Source of the DNA: Methanomicrobiaceae archaeon
Lineage (GTDB): Archaea > Halobacteriota > Methanomicrobia > Methanomicrobiales > Methanomicrobiaceae
Direction: 5' to 3'
DNA: 7,760 bases
NCBI GenBank assembly: GCA_030628325.1
Contig: DAOVRB010000033.1
Coordinates: 1 to 7,760, forward strand
A program made the translations under genes and the position numbers. The notes below the pieces were generated by a model, which had not been told where the DNA came from, ran no database searches, and saw only the letters and a list, made by a program, of their open reading frames with translations. This document shows, piece by piece, positions 4,840 to 7,760 of this stretch (position 1 is its first letter; the number at the start of each line of letters is the position of its first letter).

Positions 4840-6346
4840 ATTCAAAGACATCTTCCGGTTCTCCCACCAGTTTTAAAACACTTTCAGGCCACTTTGACCT
4901 GTCAAAACCTTTCTGTGCAAGGAATGCAGCAGTCCAGCGTTCAAGACCTATTCCTGAACATCCTGACCAGCATTCCTCTCCACTCTGGATCTTGACATTG
5001 AAGCCCTTCGGATATTTGTTCCCGTTTACGCTTACATTCTGGAACTCAAGCCAGTCGCCATTGTAAGGCAGAATTGCCTCATAATCACGTGTACCGACAC
5101 TGCTGGTATCACTGACTCCGACTAAGCCTTCCTGTGCCATAAACCACGGTGTGACCTTTGCACAACGCCATTCTAATTCAAGAACCTCATCAAAAATACG
5201 GGTGTATGCCTCATGAAGCAGATCCGCTGTTCTGACAGTCTGCTCAATAGTTCCAAACCAGAGAACTTCTATCCTGTGGAACTCGTCAACCCTTTCAATG
5301 CCGTGGATTCCACCACTTTCATACCTGTGTGAAGTCCCGCTCCTGTCAAAGACTTTTATAGGCAGGCACCCGTTTGAGAGTGTTTCACCCTTAACAAAGG
5401 GCCAGAACGGTGGGCACTGTGCATAACACATACCACCTATCGGACCTTCAATACGGTCACGGATCATCTCAACAGGAACGTCACCCGTCACTTTATAGTA
5501 ATCACTAACGTCTTCCCAGTAGGCAGGGTCACGGCTTTTTGGTGCACAGACATAGTAGATCTCAGGGTAAACGCCCTTCGCGTGCCCGGACTGTTTCCAG
5601 ACATCCCATGGAACCAGTTTAGGGAAGATCATTTCCTTGTATCCAAGGGGTTTTATGATCTCCTCAACTGCAATCGTCTCAAGGGCTCTGATAAGCTCGA
5701 CTGCCTGCGGACCGAATATCCACTGACCTCTTGAAGCGCCATGTTTAGCCCACCCGATCTTTAACAGTTCGTCTGAAGGGTTTTTGTCATAATGCAGTGG
5801 ACGTTTGGGACTTTCATATAGCAGTTCCCAGTGCTCTGCCTTTCCACCGTATGCCTCTGCCTCGATCTTCTCTTCAACAAGTTTTACAAGACGATCAGGC
5901 AGCTTCTTCTCAAGATCAGCCAAACTGAGGGAGAGGTGCAGAACAATGCCATCCTCCTCTATAGTAACGTCACTAATCATTGGGAGTTTGGGAATTGCGG
6001 ATTTTGGGATCTCACCTTTCATACTTATTGAAAAGTTCCTGACTTCAATTCCACGCACACCAAGGCGGTGCTTTCCCATAACAGGAGTTACTGCTTTTTT
6101 AAATCTGAGAAAAGCATCATGTGCCCGTGTATACGGACCACTCTCAATTTTAATTGACAGGGTGTTGCCTGACACGCTCCAATCAGTAATCCTGCCGACT
6201 TCATTTTCAGAAACTTCAGCAGGAACACCACGCCTGAATAGTAATTCATTCGCCTCTAAGACGACTGCTCCCACTGCATTCGCAGCTTCAGGCGCAATAT
6301 CTTTATTGAAGACAATCTCAGCGTTTAATCCAAAACGTAACAACAT
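4832..6346 (-). CDS. serS: Serine--tRNA ligase, type 2 (methanogen type)
   Basis: Charges tRNA-Ser (and tRNA-Sec where present) with serine using ATP. This 504-aa enzyme belongs to the rare methanogen-type SerRS, distinct from bacterial/eukaryotic SerRS in its N-terminal tRNA-binding domain and its active-site zinc. The N-terminal domain is about residues 1-165, including RRGVP (38-42), YTRAHDAFLRF (72-82) and the GVRGIEVRNF motif (96-105). The class II catalytic core follows. Zinc ligands by comparison with the Methanosarcina barkeri enzyme (Cys306, Glu355, Cys461) are Cys311 in AQCPPF, Glu360 in FHRIEVLWFG and Cys463 in SGCSGIG; the first two keep the 49-residue spacing. Class II motif 2 is around HRYESGG (340-346); motif 3 is GIGLERW (465-471), with Arg470 expected to bind ATP. 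Start: ATG at 6344-6346, preceded by GGAGG (6351-6355) inside pcc1, giving a 22-nt overlap and likely translational coupling. Intact and of normal length. Confidence 0.96.
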   Translation of the reverse strand: MLLRFGLNAEIVFNKDIAPEAANAVGAVVLEANELLFRRGVPAEVSENEVGRITDWSVSGNTLSIKIESGPYTRAHDAFLRFKKAVTPVMGKHRLGVRGIEVRNFSISMKGEIPKSAIPKLPMISDVTIEEDGIVLHLSLSLADLEKKLPDRLVKLVEEKIEAEAYGGKAEHWELLYESPKRPLHYDKNPSDELLKIGWAKHGASRGQWIFGPQAVELIRALETIAVEEIIKPLGYKEMIFPKLVPWDVWKQSGHAKGVYPEIYYVCAPKSRDPAYWEDVSDYYKVTGDVPVEMIRDRIEGPIGGMCYAQCPPFWPFVKGETLSNGCLPIKVFDRSGTSHRYESGGIHGIERVDEFHRIEVLWFGTIEQTVRTADLLHEAYTRIFDEVLELEWRCAKVTPWFMAQEGLVGVSDTSSVGTRDYEAILPYNGDWLEFQNVSVNGNKYPKGFNVKIQSGEECWSGCSGIGLERWTAAFLAQKGFDRSKWPESVLKLVGEPEDVFEFL

Positions 6347-6549
6347 ATATCCTCCGCTATTGCCAGATTCATCAGATAATCATCAACCGATGCTATAATC
6401 GAACGAAATTTATTGCCACAGACTGCAGTTACAACGTGCGGGCCTGAAACCGATGTTTCCATATTTGTAAGATTGTCAGACATAATTCCACCTGCAACAC
6501 AGTCGGGGTGTTTATGATATGTCCGGATTGTACCATGAATATTGTTCAT
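6325..6549 (-). CDS. pcc1: Probable KEOPS complex subunit Pcc1
   Basis: A 74-aa protein of the Pcc1 type, the dimerising subunit of the KEOPS complex, which makes N6-threonylcarbamoyladenosine (t6A) at position 37 of ANN-decoding tRNAs. The recognisable part is the C-terminal half: strands around SGPHVVTAVCG (35-45), then a helix FRSIIASVDDYLMNLAIAED (48-67), in the place of the family's LRAAxNSxLR helix. The first half is divergent and the CysCys pair near the end (69-70) is unusual, so the call leans on size and on its place after the RecJ-like gene. Start chosen: ATG at 6547-6549, which overlaps the recJ stop as ATGA and has GGAGG (6560-6564) 10 nt upstream. An in-frame ATG at 6583-6585 would add 12 residues lying within the recJ gene and is less likely. 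Its end overlaps serS by 22 nt. Confidence 0.68.
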   Translation of the reverse strand: MNNIHGTIRTYHKHPDCVAGGIMSDNLTNMETSVSGPHVVTAVCGNKFRSIIASVDDYLMNLAIAEDICCYVLD

Positions 6550-7760
6550 GAGAATATGGCCTCCATAATTCCCGTTTTGAAACATTCAATCCCATCCGCA
6601 TTAATTCTTGCCCCGGCCCGTGTCCTGTGCCCGCCTCCGGTACCCCCGCATTTCGCTGCAAGGTCTTTCAGTGTTGAGCCAAGGTCTGGATCCATGCCAC
6701 CCGGAGAACGTGCCGAAATAAAATATTCATCAGTATTTTCGGCAATTGTCACAACCGGTGTGTCATAAAGACCGTCATATGCAAGTGCATCCGCGACAGC
6801 GCTTGTAACCCCAGGGTCAGTCAGTTCATAAAGATTGATCTGGTCATCACCTTTTTTTGCTGACCCAAGAGCAGAAATCACACGCTGGCGGTACTGTCTT
6901 AGTATTTCCCATGCCTCATCTATACCGTCAGGTGAACGGAGGCATAATGTTGCAGCAAGGCCTCCACGCCCTGCCTGACCGCATGCATCCACAATCGCAG
7001 TAAGTGTATGCAGGTCATGCACCACCTCACGCTCAAGTTCATACGTATCACCATAGAGATTCTCCATTAGATTGGAATTTGCATAGGGGGCAATCTCAAG
7101 GATAATCTTTGAGAGTAATATTTCCCTGTCAGTATCCGCACAGGAGGTGCACGTTTCAACAATGGAATCTACCACATCCTGTTTCCCGCTAATCCCTTCC
7201 AGGTACGGATTTAAGGCAGTATAAAGTTGTTCTGTCAGGTCACGACCAACAAACCGGAGCCCCCTGTCTGGAATGAGAAAACCGTTGGCGATTCCTTCGC
7301 TGACAATTTCATGATTCATTCCGGTCAGTTCCTGCCGGTCACCAATCATGCCAACCATAGCAAGACCGCATAAATCACGGTTATCTCCCATATGCAGGGC
7401 AACAATATACGCCGCACCGGATGCTGAGAGTTCGCGCTCACCATCCAGACCATTCAGGTGTGGATTTACATGATATTTCCCTTTAAAATGTGGCGGATGA
7501 TGATCTATGACCATCACATCCTCATGCAGACCATCCAGTGACGACCCAAAATCACATAGTACTGTTGAGCCTGGATTCTTCAGGTTTTCCGGAATAGATG
7601 AATATATACTAGGATGGAAATGCTTACCGCTACGGTGAAGTGCATGACAAAGTATCGATGCTGCAGCTATACCGTCAGCATCGTGATGTCCGTGCACTTC
7701 CACAAAATCCTGCTCAAGCAGTTTTTTTGCGACCAGATCCGCAGCGGCTTCAATCGACAT
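6546..7760 (-). CDS. RecJ-like single-stranded-DNA exonuclease (DHH/DHHA1 family)
   Basis: A 404-aa archaeal RecJ-like phosphoesterase. Relatives in archaea bind the GINS/CMG replication complex (GAN) or act in repair or RNA decay. All DHH-domain metal motifs are visible: HHDADG (25-30), CDFGSS (69-74), IDHHPP (85-90, the DHH signature) and MIGDRQ (138-143). The C-terminal DHHA1 domain carries GGTGGGHRTRAGA (372-384), the substrate-binding glycine-rich motif. Catalysis with two Mn2+ or Mg2+ ions is therefore expected. The middle region (about 195-290) is helical, with a CTSCADTDRE stretch. The ATG used here is the last codon of the window (7758-7760); it fits the usual family start MS.EAAA, but a start a few codons upstream cannot be excluded and its ribosome binding site is outside. 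The TGA stop overlaps the pcc1 start by 4 nt. In many archaea this gene follows rps15, which would be just beyond the right edge. Confidence 0.88.
   Translation of the reverse strand: MSIEAAADLVAKKLLEQDFVEVHGHHDADGIAAASILCHALHRSGKHFHPSIYSSIPENLKNPGSTVLCDFGSSLDGLHEDVMVIDHHPPHFKGKYHVNPHLNGLDGERELSASGAAYIVALHMGDNRDLCGLAMVGMIGDRQELTGMNHEIVSEGIANGFLIPDRGLRFVGRDLTEQLYTALNPYLEGISGKQDVVDSIVETCTSCADTDREILLSKIILEIAPYANSNLMENLYGDTYELEREVVHDLHTLTAIVDACGQAGRGGLAATLCLRSPDGIDEAWEILRQYRQRVISALGSAKKGDDQINLYELTDPGVTSAVADALAYDGLYDTPVVTIAENTDEYFISARSPGGMDPDLGSTLKDLAAKCGGTGGGHRTRAGARINADGIECFKTGIMEAIFS

Noticed and set aside
5805..6398. Plus-strand 197-codon frame
   Set aside because: Antisense shadow of the serS N-terminal domain and the pcc1 end; serine-rich, low-complexity translation typical of a shadow.
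6583..6585. Upstream ATG as the pcc1 start
   Set aside because: It lies within the recJ-like coding region, and the ATG at 6547-6549 has both the ATGA overlap with the recJ stop and a GGAGG upstream.

Overview
This window looks like a chromosomal segment of a methanogenic archaeon, most likely of the order Methanomicrobiales. The strongest pointer is a methanogen-type (type 2, zinc-dependent) seryl-tRNA synthetase, next to archaeal ribosomal protein S3Ae, a probable KEOPS subunit Pcc1 and an archaeal RecJ-like DHH nuclease. Shine-Dalgarno sequences match the archaeal GGAGGTGATC core and TATA-like boxes are visible. The order-level assignment is inference from gene content, not from a marker phylogeny.

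Right half (about 4189-7760, minus strand): a tight housekeeping operon read right to left, recJ-like -> pcc1 -> serS -> rps3ae. recJ and pcc1 share a 4-nt ATGA stop/start overlap, and pcc1 and serS overlap by 22 nt with the serS Shine-Dalgarno inside pcc1. serS and rps3ae are separated by 52 nt carrying two tandem hairpins. A hairpin plus T-run just beyond rps3ae probably ends the operon. The genes serve DNA replication/repair, t6A tRNA modification, Ser-tRNA charging and the small ribosomal subunit.

Middle (about 3006-4188): an AT-rich patch unlike its flanks. It holds an unrecognised 140-aa minus-strand gene with a good TATA box, and a 50-aa plus-strand ORF that is the N-terminal stub of a small ferritin-like/rubrerythrin-like protein. 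The stub's last dozen codons run through what looks like the rps3ae terminator. The 314-bp divergent spacer between these two genes carries five copies of a degenerate element around TCATCAAACGTGCATGA, in both orientations, with a second ATGYAAATCAT element exactly 22 bp ahead of two of them. This cluster is the least explained signal in the window. A 44-aa plus-strand ORF with a near-perfect 13-bp palindrome (3114-3248) may be mobile-element debris.

Left (1-3005): a large UPF0182 family membrane protein on the minus strand, visibly more GC-rich than the rest. It ends in an 11-bp hairpin that includes its own stop codon. The first 64 bases may contain the tail of a plus-strand gene, but the frame cannot be settled. 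No tRNA, rRNA, intact insertion sequence or CRISPR array was seen.
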